DNA from: Muribaculum sp. An289
GTDB taxonomy: Bacteria; Bacteroidota; Bacteroidia; Bacteroidales; UBA932
NCBI RefSeq assembly: GCF_002159555.1
Contig: NZ_NFIV01000001.1
Span: 1-64,000 of the forward strand
Direction: 5' to 3'
Length of the DNA stretch: 64,000 nt
A program made the translations under genes and the position numbers. The notes below the pieces were generated by a model. The model saw nothing but the letters and a program-made list of their open reading frames with translations, made no database searches and was not told the DNA's origin. Numbering within the stretch: position 1 is the stretch's first letter; every line of letters starts with the position of its first letter. Below are positions 36,156 through 45,832 of this stretch, piece by piece.

Positions 36156-37283
36156 CTATATATTTTTAATATAACATCTTCTTCTCATATACGGCTCGTG
36201 CTCATACCGTTCCCACACATTCACCGCATTGTTCGTCTCCACTTGCGGATTGGTTATCGCATAGTCTATGTCAAGACGTTTGAAATTGTCTGCCAGAATC
36301 TTATGCACTATTACGGAAATCCCCGTATTCTGGTATTTCGGGGCATTTCCCGTCAGCATCAGGTCGAGCACTTCGATATGCCTGGGAGCGAAAGCCTGCA
36401 AAAGATGGAACCACCCGAACGGGAAGAGACGGCCCCGGGCCTTTTTCAGGGCTTCGGATATGCTCGGGAAGCAAATCCCGAATGCCGCTATCTGGTCGTT
36501 CTCATCCAGCAGGATGCAGTTGGTATCGGGGCTGAGCATCCGGATGACCTGACGTGCCTCCTCCTCTATTTCGGCATCGTCGTATGGGATGAAATTCGGA
36601 ACGCTCGCAAAACTTTCGTTGTATTTTTTGAAAAAATCGAGTACCAGGGCCTTGTCCTTTTTCAGTTTGCCTATATCGGCAACACGGAGCCTGTACCTGG
36701 ACATCAGGCGCTCGGCCATCTGTTCCATCCTTTCCGGAAGCCCCTGGTTGGCCTTGGCCTTGTACTGTATCCAGTCGAGTTCCTTGACAAAACCGTATTT
36801 TTCGACAAAGGCCGGATAATAAGGATAATTGTACAGGCAATTGAAAGGAGGGGTGTTTTCGAAGCCTTCCACCAGCATGCCCTGCTTTCCCATGGTATTG
36901 TAATACAACGGGCCGTGGATTTCATCCATGCCCCTGGCCTTTGCCCATTCGCAGGCAGCATCCAGCAGCATGCGCGCCGGTTCATAGTCATCGATTACGT
37001 CGAACCACCCGAAACGGGCCCGTTTTTTTCCGTACAGGGAATTGTAACGCGGGTTGATCATCCCGGCTATACGCCCGACTACCTTGCCCGAAGCATCTTC
37101 GGCAAGCCACAGCCTGCTCTCGCAATAACGCAAGGGCGCCGCAGCCGTAAGCGAATGCATCTGATCCCCGTTGAGCGCCGGCACATACTGGGGGCAATCC
37201 CTGTAAAGTTCCAAAGGGAATCCGATAAACCTTTTCAGATCCCTTTTGCCCTTGACCTCTCTTATAATATATGACACTGCCAT
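36156..37283 (-). CDS. GNAT-like N-acyltransferase domain protein
   Basis: A 375-residue cytoplasmic protein with the organisation of a large two-part GNAT family widespread in Bacteroidota. Its N-terminal part begins VSYIIREVKGKRDLKRFIGFPLELYRDCPQ, then WLAEDASGKVVGRIAGMINPRYN (the typical beta4 strand of an acyl-CoA-binding fold) and HGPLYYNTMGKQGMLVEGFE. I know no experimentally proven substrate. ATG at 37283 (MAVSYII) is preferred; eight codons upstream lack similarity. The gene is 8 nt from prfA and 26 nt from tcdA, so mazG-tcdA-this gene-prfA probably form one transcript. Confidence 0.75.
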   Translation of the reverse strand: MAVSYIIREVKGKRDLKRFIGFPLELYRDCPQYVPALNGDQMHSLTAAAPLRYCESRLWLAEDASGKVVGRIAGMINPRYNSLYGKKRARFGWFDVIDDYEPARMLLDAACEWAKARGMDEIHGPLYYNTMGKQGMLVEGFENTPPFNCLYNYPYYPAFVEKYGFVKELDWIQYKAKANQGLPERMEQMAERLMSRYRLRVADIGKLKKDKALVLDFFKKYNESFASVPNFIPYDDAEIEEEARQVIRMLSPDTNCILLDENDQIAAFGICFPSISEALKKARGRLFPFGWFHLLQAFAPRHIEVLDLMLTGNAPKYQNTGISVIVHKILADNFKRLDIDYAITNPQVETNNAVNVWERYEHEPYMRRRCYIKNI

Positions 37284-37309
37284 AGGATAACGACAAATAA
37301 TTTGCAAAA

Positions 37310-38038
37310 TTAATCAAAATCGCGGAAAAATTCAATCGCCGCCTGGGCGCAGGCACATCCGAATACGGCAGGGATATAGCTTACGGTGCCAACCATGGAT
37401 TTTTTGTTCCTTCCTTCGCATTCCACAACCGCCCCCCTGTCGGGAAGTTCCTCGGAATAGACGACCTTGAAACCGCGGTATATGCCCATCTTCCTCAGCT
37501 TCTTCCTTATGACGTATGCGAGCGGGCAGTTATGCGACTTGGATATGTCCGAAATCCTTACCGCCGTGGCATCGGTCTTGGCCCCGGAGCCCATTGAGCT
37601 CACGAAGGGAAGGGAAGTGTCGACACAATATTTTATAAGGGCGAGTTTCGGGGAAAGGGTATCTATGGCATCCACGAGGAAATCGGCCCCGAGACCGCCT
37701 ATGATACCGGCCACGTCATCGGCATCCATATATTTTTCCACGGTTACTATCTCCGCCTCGGGATTGATGTCCTTCAACCTGCCGGCAAGGACGGAGCACT
37801 TGCTGCGGCCTACGGTCGAATGCAAGGCGGTTATCTGCCTGTTTATGTCCGTTTCGGCCACCGCATCCGCATCGACAAGCACGAGCCGGCCCACACCTGC
37901 CCTGCACAGCATCTCGGCAGCATAGCCTCCCACACCGCCCACGCCCGCTACGACGACGGTAGAGCGGGACAGCAGCGAGAGAGTCTTCCCGCCGAGCAAC
38001 ATTTCCGTTCTGCTCTGCCAGGTCCTGTCCATAATCAA
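37310..38038 (-). CDS. tcdA: tRNA threonylcarbamoyladenosine dehydratase
   Basis: An E1-like enzyme that cyclises t6A at tRNA position 37 using ATP. The 242-residue ThiF-fold protein has the nucleotide loop VVAGVGGVGGYAAEML near residue 30, VDADAVAETDINRQ near 55, and SSMGSGAKTD near 145, where ThiF/MoeB enzymes would have other loops. There is no rhodanese domain. The start overlaps the mazG stop by 4 nt (ATGA). Confidence 0.9.
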   Translation of the reverse strand: MIMDRTWQSRTEMLLGGKTLSLLSRSTVVVAGVGGVGGYAAEMLCRAGVGRLVLVDADAVAETDINRQITALHSTVGRSKCSVLAGRLKDINPEAEIVTVEKYMDADDVAGIIGGLGADFLVDAIDTLSPKLALIKYCVDTSLPFVSSMGSGAKTDATAVRISDISKSHNCPLAYVIRKKLRKMGIYRGFKVVYSEELPDRGAVVECEGRNKKSMVGTVSYIPAVFGCACAQAAIEFFRDFD

Positions 38039-38829
38039 AGGCCCTTGGATTTGGCTTCGTCCCAGATTTCGTCCATCTCAGGCAAGGACATCTCTTTCAG
38101 ACTGCGGCCCTGCCTGATGGTATGTTCCTCAAGATAGGTGAAGCGGCGGCGGAATTTCTCGCAGGTACGGTCGAGGGCCGTATCAGGCTCAAGGCCGTAG
38201 AGCCTTGCCGCGTTGACGATTGAGAAAAGCACGTCCCCGAGTTCGCTTTCCGCCCTGTCTTTGGATATTTTTTCTTCCTTGATTTCAGCCTCGAATTCGC
38301 CGAGTTCTTCGCGCACCTTGTCCCACACCTGGGATTTTTCATCCCAGTCGAAGCCTACGGCACGGGCCTTTTCCTGCATCCTGTAGGCCTTTATGAGGGC
38401 CGGCAATGCGCCCGGGACACCGGAAAGTATGCGTTTGTTTCCGTCCTTCTCCTTGATTTTCAGCTCCTCCCAGTTACGTACCACCTCGGCGGAACCCGAG
38501 ACTTCCGTTGCCGAAAATACATGTGGATGACGGTATATAAGCTTGTCGCACAGAAAATTAATGACACTTTCGATGTCGTAATCGCCGTTTTCTTCAAGAA
38601 TCTTGGAATAAAACACGACATGCAGCAGGACATCGCCGAGTTCCTTGGCCACATTCTTCATCTCTCCCGAATTGATGGCGTCGCTCAACTCGTAAACTTC
38701 CTCTATCGTATTGGGACGCAACGAAGCCATGGTCTGCTCCCTGTCCCAGGGACATTCGGCCCGGAGCCTGTCCATTATGTCAAGAAGCCGGCCGAAAGCC
38801 TCTTTCTGCCTTTCTCTGTTTATTTCCAT
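38035..38829 (-). CDS. mazG: nucleoside triphosphate pyrophosphohydrolase
   Basis: Hydrolyses (d)NTPs to monophosphates and limits aberrant nucleotides and the stringent response. The 264-residue protein carries two MazG repeats: the first with CPWDREQTMASLRPNTIEEVYEL and ELGDVLLHVVFY (Mg-binding ExxxD helices), and the second with EELGEFEAEI and SELGDVLFSIVNAARL. It is transcribed first in the leftward group mazG-tcdA-GNAT-prfA. Confidence 0.92.
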   Translation of the reverse strand: MEINRERQKEAFGRLLDIMDRLRAECPWDREQTMASLRPNTIEEVYELSDAINSGEMKNVAKELGDVLLHVVFYSKILEENGDYDIESVINFLCDKLIYRHPHVFSATEVSGSAEVVRNWEELKIKEKDGNKRILSGVPGALPALIKAYRMQEKARAVGFDWDEKSQVWDKVREELGEFEAEIKEEKISKDRAESELGDVLFSIVNAARLYGLEPDTALDRTCEKFRRRFTYLEEHTIRQGRSLKEMSLPEMDEIWDEAKSKGL

Positions 38830-38884
38830 ATATCACAAATTATTAAATCGCTTTTAAACAGGCGCAAAATTATAAAAAAATTCC

Positions 38885-38892
38885 TACTTTTG
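38885..38892 (+). promoter_or_regulatory. -7 element of the CoA-transferase gene
   Basis: TACTTTTG followed by CAGG, 62 nt before the ATG at 38954, fits TAnnTTTG. The preceding 20 nt are A-rich without a clear -33 box. Confidence 0.55.
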
Positions 38893-38953
38893 CAGGATGC
38901 ATCCGGATCCGGAACCGGAATTGACAATATAACAATATAAAGATATAAAAGCA

Positions 38954-40258
38954 ATGAATTTCAACATCAAGTATGTAAGCGCCGACGAGGCCGTAAAGGT
39001 TGTGAAATCCGGCGACCATATCCATCTTTCTTCCGTGGCCAGCGCCCCGGGAATCCTGATTGACGCCCTTTGCCGCAGAGGCGATGCCGGTGAATTGAAA
39101 CATGTGTTCATCCACCACCTGCACACCGAAGGCCCGGCCCCTTACACCGAAGGAAAATACGAAGGCACTTTCTTCCACCAGGCCTTTTTCGTAGGCGGGA
39201 ACGTAAGGAAAAGCGTACAGGCAGGTTACGCCGACTATATTCCGGTATTCCTCAGCGAGACCCAGAAGCTGTACCGCAGCGGGGCACTTCCTATCGATGT
39301 GGCCATGATACAGGTATCGGAGCCTGACAAACACGGCTACGTTTCCCTCGGAACCTCCGTGGACGCCACCCTTGCGGCAATCGAGTGCGCACGTACCGTA
39401 ATAGCCGTCGTGAACCCGCACGTACCGCGCGCATGGGGCGATGCCATCATCCCGCTTTCGATGATAGACATTTTCGTAGAAGGGCACGACCCGTTGCAGC
39501 CGGCCCATTTCAGCGAGCCTAACGAAATCGAGAAGAAAATCGGAATGCATTGCGCCAACCTCATCGAAGACGGGGCTACCCTCCAGATGGGAATCGGAGC
39601 CATACCGAATGCGGTGCTCGCACAGCTCGGGAACCACAAGAACCTCGGAATCCACACCGAAATGTTCGCCGACGGAGTGCTTCCATTGGTAGAAAAAGGT
39701 GTCATAAACGGGGCCAACAAGAAGATAGACAAAGGCAAGATGGTATCCACCTTCCTGATGGGCAGCCAGGAATGCTACGACTTCATTGACGACAACCCTA
39801 TGGTAGCTATGATGGATGTCGGCTACACCAACGACCCGTACACCATTGCAAGAAACCCTAAGGTGACAGCCATCAACTCCGCCCTCCAGATAGACATTAC
39901 CGGGCAGGTATGCGCCGACTCCCTCGGCACGAAATTCTACAGCGGCGTAGGCGGACAGATAGACTTCACATACGGAGCATCGCTGTCAGAAGGCGGAAAG
40001 GCAATAATAGCGATGCCGTCCATCACCAATAAGGGAATATCGAAAATAGCCCCTGTGCTCACTACAGGAGCGGGTGTAGTCACTACGAGAAACCATATCC
40101 ACTGGCTGGTTACCGAAAACGGAGCCGTCGACCTTTACGGAAAATCGCTCCAGGAACGCGCGAAACTGATTATTTCGATTGCCGATCCGTCAGTCCAGGA
40201 AGAACTCGACAGGGCCGCATTCGAAAGATTCGGACCGCACTACCATTTCGTAGGATAA
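38954..40258 (+). CDS. acetyl-CoA hydrolase/transferase family CoA-transferase
   Basis: A 434-residue class I CoA-transferase of the 4-hydroxybutyrate/butyryl-CoA:acetate type. It moves CoA between acetate and another short-chain acid during fermentation. The covalent glutamate is in GIHTEMFADG near residue 235, with QMGIGAIPNAVLA just before it and GGQIDFTYGASLS near 336, the usual C-terminal oxyanion loop. In gut Bacteroidales such enzymes serve acetate, succinate or butyrate metabolism; which acid is used cannot be told here. Confidence 0.88.
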   Translation: MNFNIKYVSADEAVKVVKSGDHIHLSSVASAPGILIDALCRRGDAGELKHVFIHHLHTEGPAPYTEGKYEGTFFHQAFFVGGNVRKSVQAGYADYIPVFLSETQKLYRSGALPIDVAMIQVSEPDKHGYVSLGTSVDATLAAIECARTVIAVVNPHVPRAWGDAIIPLSMIDIFVEGHDPLQPAHFSEPNEIEKKIGMHCANLIEDGATLQMGIGAIPNAVLAQLGNHKNLGIHTEMFADGVLPLVEKGVINGANKKIDKGKMVSTFLMGSQECYDFIDDNPMVAMMDVGYTNDPYTIARNPKVTAINSALQIDITGQVCADSLGTKFYSGVGGQIDFTYGASLSEGGKAIIAMPSITNKGISKIAPVLTTGAGVVTTRNHIHWLVTENGAVDLYGKSLQERAKLIISIADPSVQEELDRAAFERFGPHYHFVG

Positions 40259-40281
40259 GCGTTGCCATCCAATACAATAAA

Positions 40282-40782
40282 ATGGATATGAACACAGCCT
40301 GTCGTACAGCCATTTTCCCGGGGTCTTTCGACCCTTTCACAGCAGGGCATCTCGAAATCGTTGAAAGAAGCCTCGGCTTTTTCGACAAAATTGTCATTGC
40401 CATAGGCATAAACAGCGAAAAAAGAGGACATTACAACTGCGAGCAAAGGAAAGACCTCATAAGGCAGGCGATGGATTCGGCAGGAATACCCGAAGAGCGG
40501 TACGAGATATTGACATACGACTCCCTCACGGCCACGCTGTGTGAAAAGACTGGTATCTACCATATCATCAGGGGGATACGTTCAACCATCGATTTCGAGT
40601 ACGAACGCTCCATCGCGGATGCCAACAAGCATCTGAACAGCAAGATAGACACGATATTCATTGCCTCGTCGCAAAAATATTCGCACATATCTTCCACGGC
40701 CGTAAGGGACCTCATCAAATACGGAGGAAACCTGGGGGACTTTATGCCGAAAGGCGTAATCCTTCCTGAAAACAGAAAATGA
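40282..40782 (+). CDS. coaD: phosphopantetheine adenylyltransferase
   Basis: Transfers AMP to 4'-phosphopantetheine, the penultimate step of CoA synthesis. The 166-residue nucleotidyltransferase has FPGSFDPFTAGHLEIV with the TAGH form of the HxGH motif near residue 21, then RGIRSTIDFEYE and the closing SSTAVRDLI. The length is usual for the family. Its stop overlaps the start of the next gene by 4 nt. Confidence 0.94.
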   Translation: MDMNTACRTAIFPGSFDPFTAGHLEIVERSLGFFDKIVIAIGINSEKRGHYNCEQRKDLIRQAMDSAGIPEERYEILTYDSLTATLCEKTGIYHIIRGIRSTIDFEYERSIADANKHLNSKIDTIFIASSQKYSHISSTAVRDLIKYGGNLGDFMPKGVILPENRK

Positions 40783-42272
40783 AACTCTGCGGCCATTTAT
40801 TGAAAGCGGCTGGATGCCTCGCCACGGTTGCCGGAATACTTTTTTCCGGAAAGGAAGCCCTGGCGCAGGATTCCGCCGCTTTCGGTAAAATAGACAGCAC
40901 GCTAAATCTCTACCTTGCCGCGCTTGACGGCGAACCGCCGGAAATACAGAAAGAGAACATCGATTTCATCATAGACGAGTGCGAAGGGGATACCGCGACC
41001 GCAAGGCATGTCGCCCTGAAGATTTACGACCACTTCAAGTCGTCCCCGGTGATGGGTGCGGAAGCAATGGCCATATATCTGACGGACACAAGATTTTCCA
41101 CTGGGGAAATAAAAATGCGCTCAGACACGGAACTTGCCGGAGCTGAACTTTTCGCCGCATTCAACAGGAATTCCCTGATCGGCATGAAAGCGCCGCAGGC
41201 CGCATTCACGACCGCCGGCAACGGCACGGTCCTCATTCCGGAAGACTGCAAGGGGACGCTGTCCATCCTCTATTTTTATGACACTGGATGCCCCATATGC
41301 CTGATGGAGAGCTTCCACATGAAATCGGAAGCCGAAAACGGAATGTTGGGAGGTGTAAGGGCAAGGCTGATTGCAGTTTATACCGGACAGGACGAGCTGG
41401 CATGGGAATCGTACATTTCCGAATATCTGCCGGAAAGCACCGACTCGCTTGAAGTGACAAACGTATGGGATCCCGGGTACTCGAGCGATTTTCCCCGGCT
41501 TTACGGGGTTCTGTCCACACCAAAGATGTTCCTTATCGGGAAAGACGGGACAATTCTTGGCAGGAACCTCGATACGGAGGCCCTTAAAACGCTGATATCA
41601 AGGATAACATCCCCTCCGCAAATAACCCCCGGCGAAATGAGGCTCCTCGTGGATGTGGCCTTGGGGACATACGGAAAGAAGGACTGCAAGAATGTAATGG
41701 CCCTTGTGGACACGTTCCGGGAACAGCTCGGGGACGCATCCGGCATGGAAAGAACGGCTTTTCTCGAAGCCCTCTACTATGATTTGAGATACAGGGACAC
41801 ATACCCCTACAAATGCGGTGCGGCCTACCTTGCAAATGAAGAGATTCTGTCCGGAACGGGCCAGTGGAACTCCTCGACGATAAACGATGCGAAAGTATTC
41901 ACACGGCTCTATGAGATGACCCCTCTCGGGGAAATCGTCCCCGACATACCGCTCCCGGACATGAAAGGGACACTCTACAGTATCGATTCCCCTCTGACAG
42001 TGATATACGCATACTCCGAAAGCTGCCGAAGGTGCGAGGAAGAGATGCCGGTTGCCAGAAGACTCGAAAAGGAATACGGGGGCAGGGTGAGATTCGTCTA
42101 CATCGATTGCGACAAATACGATGTGGAACAGTTCATGCTGGAATACTATGACCTGTCGCTGCTACCCGCGATATATCTGCTCGGCGAAGACAAGACACTG
42201 TATGCCAAATACCTGGACACGGAAGACCTCGAAAACCTGCTCGGGCAGATACTCAGAGAACCCAGTCTATAG
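40779..42272 (+). CDS. exported thioredoxin-like protein with two redox motifs (DUF5106/TlpA type)
   Basis: The 497-residue protein starts with a signal peptide (about 1-29, ending ALAQD) and is probably periplasmic. It has two thioredoxin-like regions: the first with CPIC near residue 172 followed by an FLIGKDGTILGRNLD strand, the second with CRRC near 415 (YSESCRRCEEEMP) and a cis-proline-type LLPAIYLL near 465. Bacteroidetes carry many such TlpA/DUF5106 proteins for thiol-disulfide exchange in the envelope. The start overlaps coaD (ATGA) and the 3' end overlaps the convergent ung gene by 20 nt. Confidence 0.75.
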   Translation: MKLCGHLLKAAGCLATVAGILFSGKEALAQDSAAFGKIDSTLNLYLAALDGEPPEIQKENIDFIIDECEGDTATARHVALKIYDHFKSSPVMGAEAMAIYLTDTRFSTGEIKMRSDTELAGAELFAAFNRNSLIGMKAPQAAFTTAGNGTVLIPEDCKGTLSILYFYDTGCPICLMESFHMKSEAENGMLGGVRARLIAVYTGQDELAWESYISEYLPESTDSLEVTNVWDPGYSSDFPRLYGVLSTPKMFLIGKDGTILGRNLDTEALKTLISRITSPPQITPGEMRLLVDVALGTYGKKDCKNVMALVDTFREQLGDASGMERTAFLEALYYDLRYRDTYPYKCGAAYLANEEILSGTGQWNSSTINDAKVFTRLYEMTPLGEIVPDIPLPDMKGTLYSIDSPLTVIYAYSESCRRCEEEMPVARRLEKEYGGRVRFVYIDCDKYDVEQFMLEYYDLSLLPAIYLLGEDKTLYAKYLDTEDLENLLGQILREPSL

Positions 42273-42921
42273 GTTCCTTGCCCTCCGACAGGAGTATCCC
42301 GTTTGTCTTTGAAAAATGACGGCAGCCGAAAAAGGCGCCTCTCGCCAAAGGCGAAGGATGGGCGGCTTCGAGGACATGATGCCGCGACGTATCTATCAGA
42401 GCCTTTTTCCCGCGTGCATAACTTCCCCACAAAAGGAAAACTATGCCTTCCTTATTGTCGGAAAGGTATTTTATCACTGCATCGGTAAAATACTCCCATC
42501 CGATATGGCTGTGCGACGAAGGCTGGCCAGCCCTGACCGTAAGCGAAGCGTTCAGAAGCAGCACGCCCTGACGGCACCATTTTTCCAGATTCCCCTTTCC
42601 GCTCATTTTCACTCCGAGATCCGTCTCGATTTCCTTGAAAATGTTTTTCAGGCTTGGAGGCGGAGTCACTCCGTCCGGCACGGAAAAGGAAAGGCCGTGG
42701 GCCTGGCCCGCCCCGTGATAAGGGTCCTGGCCTATAATCACGACCTTTACAGAGTCCACCGGAGTGTATTTGAAGGCATTGAATATGTCCCCGCCTTTGG
42801 GATAAATGACAACGCCCTTCTGTTTTTCGGCATGGAGGAAAGAGGCAAGCTCCCGAAAATACGGTTTTTCGAACTCATCCTTCAGGGCCTCGCCCCAACT
42901 CGGTTCTATCCTGACATTCAT
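42253..42921 (-). CDS. ung: uracil-DNA glycosylase
   Basis: Removes uracil from DNA to start base excision repair. The 222-residue family 1 enzyme has the catalytic GQDPYHG near residue 63, LLLNASLTV near 123 and the HPSPLARG loop near 190. ATG at 42921 is chosen over a TTG at 42936 that overlaps the lon stop. It follows lon on the same strand with 11 nt between them, so the two may be co-transcribed. It converges with the thioredoxin-like gene. Confidence 0.94.
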   Translation of the reverse strand: MNVRIEPSWGEALKDEFEKPYFRELASFLHAEKQKGVVIYPKGGDIFNAFKYTPVDSVKVVIIGQDPYHGAGQAHGLSFSVPDGVTPPPSLKNIFKEIETDLGVKMSGKGNLEKWCRQGVLLLNASLTVRAGQPSSHSHIGWEYFTDAVIKYLSDNKEGIVFLLWGSYARGKKALIDTSRHHVLEAAHPSPLARGAFFGCRHFSKTNGILLSEGKEPIDWVL

Positions 42922-42932
42922 CTCGCGGGGAA

Positions 42933-45350
42933 TCAATTTTCAAATATATACTTTATTACATCGTCTATTTTGTCAACATAGACGAACGAAAGCCCGTCGG
43001 TATATATGGATTTTATATCTTCTATGTCACGACGGTTTTCCTTGGAAAGGACTATGGTATCCACCCCTGCCCTTTTCGCGGCAAGAATCTTTTCCTTTAT
43101 GCCGCCGACAGGAAGAACCCTGCCCCTGAGGGTCATTTCGCCGGTCATTGCGATATGGCTTCTTACCTTCTCGCCTCTCAGCGCGGACACCATCGCGCTC
43201 ACCATGGTTATTCCGGCGGAAGGCCCGTCCTTCGGAGTGGCCCCTTCCGGTACATGTATATGGATATCCTTCTTGGCAAATTCTTCGGCGGTCATCCTGG
43301 CAAGCTGCGGATGTGCCTTCACATACTGGTAGGCTATGGTGGCGGACTCCTTCATCACATCGCCGAGGTTACCTGTCATGGAAAGCACTCCGTGCGCCCC
43401 GCCGGTGGCTTCGCTTACCGAGCACTCGACGAAAAGTATCTCCCCGCCTACCTCGGTCCAGGCAAGCCCTGTCACGACTCCCGGAGCCTCATTGCCTTCC
43501 TGCTTGTCGTGGAAAGCGACCGGAAGCCCGAGATATTCTTTCAGGTGCGACTTCTCTATCCTCGCCGGCCTCTCCTGCCCCAAAGCGATTTTCTTTGCGG
43601 TCACACGGGCTATTTTCGCTATCTGTTTTTCAAGATTACGAACCCCCGACTCCCTTGTATAATCGTTGATAATTGAAACAAGGGCACCTTTCGAAATCTT
43701 CAGGTCCTTGGAGGTGAGCCCGTGGGCCTTCAGCTCTTTCGGAATCAGGTAGCCGGTGGCTATGGCTATCTTCTCTTCCGCAAGGTAGCCCGACACATTT
43801 ATCATCTCCATCCTGTCCCTCAAGGCCGGATGTATGGTGGAAATCGTATTCGCCGTAGTTATGAAAAGTACTTTCGACAAGTCGTAGTCCACATCGAGAT
43901 AATTGTCATGGAAAGTCGTATTCTGCTCAGGGTCGAGCACTTCCAGCAATGCGGAAGACGGGTCGCCCTTGAAGTCCGAGCTTATCTTGTCCACCTCGTC
44001 GAGCACCATTACCGGATTGGAACTCCCGCAACGCGCAATTCCGTTGATAATACGTCCCGGAAGGGCTCCTATGTATGTCTTCCTGTGTCCGCGGATTTCG
44101 GCCTCGTCATGAAGGCCTCCGAGGGAAATCCTGACATACTTTCTGCCGAGGGCACGTGCCACTGACTTGCCGAGCGAGGTCTTTCCGACTCCCGGAGGGC
44201 CGTAAAGGCAGAGTATCGGAGACTTCATGTCCTGTCTCAGCTTCATCACGGCAAGGTATTCGACTATCCTGTCCTTTACCTGCTCCAGCCCGTAATGGTC
44301 CTTGTCAAGGACTTTCTGTGCATGCTTTATGTCGAGATTGTCCTTCGTGACATCGTTCCACGGAAGGTCGAGCATGAACGTAAGATAATTCAGCTGGATG
44401 TTGTAATCCGGAGAATTCGGGTTGGAACGTTCGAGCTTCTGCATTTCCTTTTCGAAAATATCGGCAGTCTCCTTGCTCCAGTTCTTCTTCGAAGCGCGCT
44501 GGCGGAGGCTGCGGAATTCCTCGGCCTCGTCCATACCGAGCTCCTCCTGTATGGTACGCAACTGGTTATTAAGGTAATACTCCCTCTGCTGCTGGTCGAT
44601 TTCGGATTTTACCTTCTGGTTGATGTCCTCCTTTATTTTAAGGAGTTCGAGCTGCTTGTTCAAAAGTTCGAGCAGTTTCAGCGACCTTGCCTTCAAATCC
44701 CCGAGAGAGAGCAGCTGCAACTTGTCCGCATATTCTTCTACATCGATTGTCGCCGAGACAAAATTGATGAGGAACTCGAAATTGTCTATGCCGCTTATCG
44801 CCATGATGGCTTCTTTCGGAAGATTGACTGACATTTTCAGAATCTTCGCCGCCACATCCTTTATATTGTCCGAAATAGCCTTTATGTCCGGATCGGACTT
44901 GTCGGCCGGAATCTCCTTCAGGTATTGCACCCTGCCGAGCAGATAAGGGGCGTACTCGACTATGGCCTCGACCCTGAAACGGTTGTAGCCTTGCAGGATG
45001 GCCGTAATGGAGCCGTCCGGCATCTCTATGGTCTTCACTATCTTGGCCACCGTACCGTATTCATAAAGGTCCTCCTTTACCGGGTCCTCTATGAACGCAT
45101 CCTTCTGGGGAACGGTACCTATGAGTTTTCCGTCCTTCTCCGCCTCCTTTATCAGCTTCATGGATTTTTCCCTGCCTACCGTGACCGGGATGACCGTCCC
45201 CGGAAAGAGCACGGTATTCCTCAGGGCAAGTATCGGCAAAGCGTCGGGAAGTTCCGAATCGCCGAGCATTGTCACCATATCTCCCTGCATCACAGGGATT
45301 ATACTCACTTCCGCCCTCGCCGGGCCAAACATATCTTTTAGAATTTTCAT
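42933..45350 (-). CDS. lon: ATP-dependent protease La
   Basis: A cytoplasmic AAA+ serine protease that degrades misfolded and regulatory proteins. The 805-residue enzyme has the LonA N-terminal substrate domain (LPILALRNTVLFPG near residue 39), a coiled-coil region (about 230-320), and an AAA module with Walker A GPPGVGKTS near 385 and Walker B VMVLDEVDKI. The protease domain carries the Ser-Lys dyad, with the serine in PKDGPSAG near 712 and the lysine in GGIKEKILAAKRAG near 755. Length fits the family. Confidence 0.96.
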   Translation of the reverse strand: MKILKDMFGPARAEVSIIPVMQGDMVTMLGDSELPDALPILALRNTVLFPGTVIPVTVGREKSMKLIKEAEKDGKLIGTVPQKDAFIEDPVKEDLYEYGTVAKIVKTIEMPDGSITAILQGYNRFRVEAIVEYAPYLLGRVQYLKEIPADKSDPDIKAISDNIKDVAAKILKMSVNLPKEAIMAISGIDNFEFLINFVSATIDVEEYADKLQLLSLGDLKARSLKLLELLNKQLELLKIKEDINQKVKSEIDQQQREYYLNNQLRTIQEELGMDEAEEFRSLRQRASKKNWSKETADIFEKEMQKLERSNPNSPDYNIQLNYLTFMLDLPWNDVTKDNLDIKHAQKVLDKDHYGLEQVKDRIVEYLAVMKLRQDMKSPILCLYGPPGVGKTSLGKSVARALGRKYVRISLGGLHDEAEIRGHRKTYIGALPGRIINGIARCGSSNPVMVLDEVDKISSDFKGDPSSALLEVLDPEQNTTFHDNYLDVDYDLSKVLFITTANTISTIHPALRDRMEMINVSGYLAEEKIAIATGYLIPKELKAHGLTSKDLKISKGALVSIINDYTRESGVRNLEKQIAKIARVTAKKIALGQERPARIEKSHLKEYLGLPVAFHDKQEGNEAPGVVTGLAWTEVGGEILFVECSVSEATGGAHGVLSMTGNLGDVMKESATIAYQYVKAHPQLARMTAEEFAKKDIHIHVPEGATPKDGPSAGITMVSAMVSALRGEKVRSHIAMTGEMTLRGRVLPVGGIKEKILAAKRAGVDTIVLSKENRRDIEDIKSIYTDGLSFVYVDKIDDVIKYIFEN

Positions 45351-45464
45351 ATATATTATGCCAATTTGTCAGTTACATTCAAAAATTTTTAGCGGATAAT
45401 GATTTGTCAAGTGTTGTGCCAAAAATATAATGGCACTGATTTTAAGTATATTTGGAAAATTTGT

Positions 45465-45495
45465 TTTGCAGTTTCAAAAATAAAGTCTACTTTTG
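45465..45495 (+). promoter_or_regulatory. promoter of the HU gene
   Basis: TTTG (45465-45468), exactly 19 nt, then TACTTTTG (45488-45495): a full Bacteroidota consensus promoter, followed by CAGTCC and a 30-nt leader to the ATG at 45531. Confidence 0.85.
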
Positions 45496-45530
45496 CAGTC
45501 CTAATCGGATTAATATAAAAGGATATAATT

Positions 45531-45809
45531 ATGACTAAAGCAGAAATCGTATCAAAAGTTGCTAAGGCAACAGGTGTCGAGAAAGCAACCGTGAACGCCG
45601 TGGTTCAATCTTTCATGGAAAACGTAAAAGACTCTCTTGCAAAGGAAAAACCGGTTTATCTTCGCGGATTCGGCAGCTTCATCATCAAACACAGGGCAAA
45701 AAAGACGGCAAGGAACATCCTCAAGGAAACTACAATGGTTATTCCGGAACACAACATCCCGGCATTCAAACCATCGAAGACTTTCGTTGAAATGATCAAA
45801 AACAAATAA
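45531..45809 (+). CDS. HU/IHF family DNA-binding protein
   Basis: A 92-residue nucleoid protein that bends DNA. It has the dimerisation helices (TKAEIVSKVAKATGVEKATVNAVVQSF) and the DNA-binding arm with GFGSFIIKHRAKKTARNI and the tip proline in VIPEHNIPAFKPSKTF. It is slightly closer to HU-beta/IHF-like homodimers found in Bacteroidota. A 30-codon basic gene follows 23 nt downstream. Confidence 0.93.
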   Translation: MTKAEIVSKVAKATGVEKATVNAVVQSFMENVKDSLAKEKPVYLRGFGSFIIKHRAKKTARNILKETTMVIPEHNIPAFKPSKTFVEMIKNK

Positions 45810-45832
45810 CATATCTTATAACATTTTTTAGT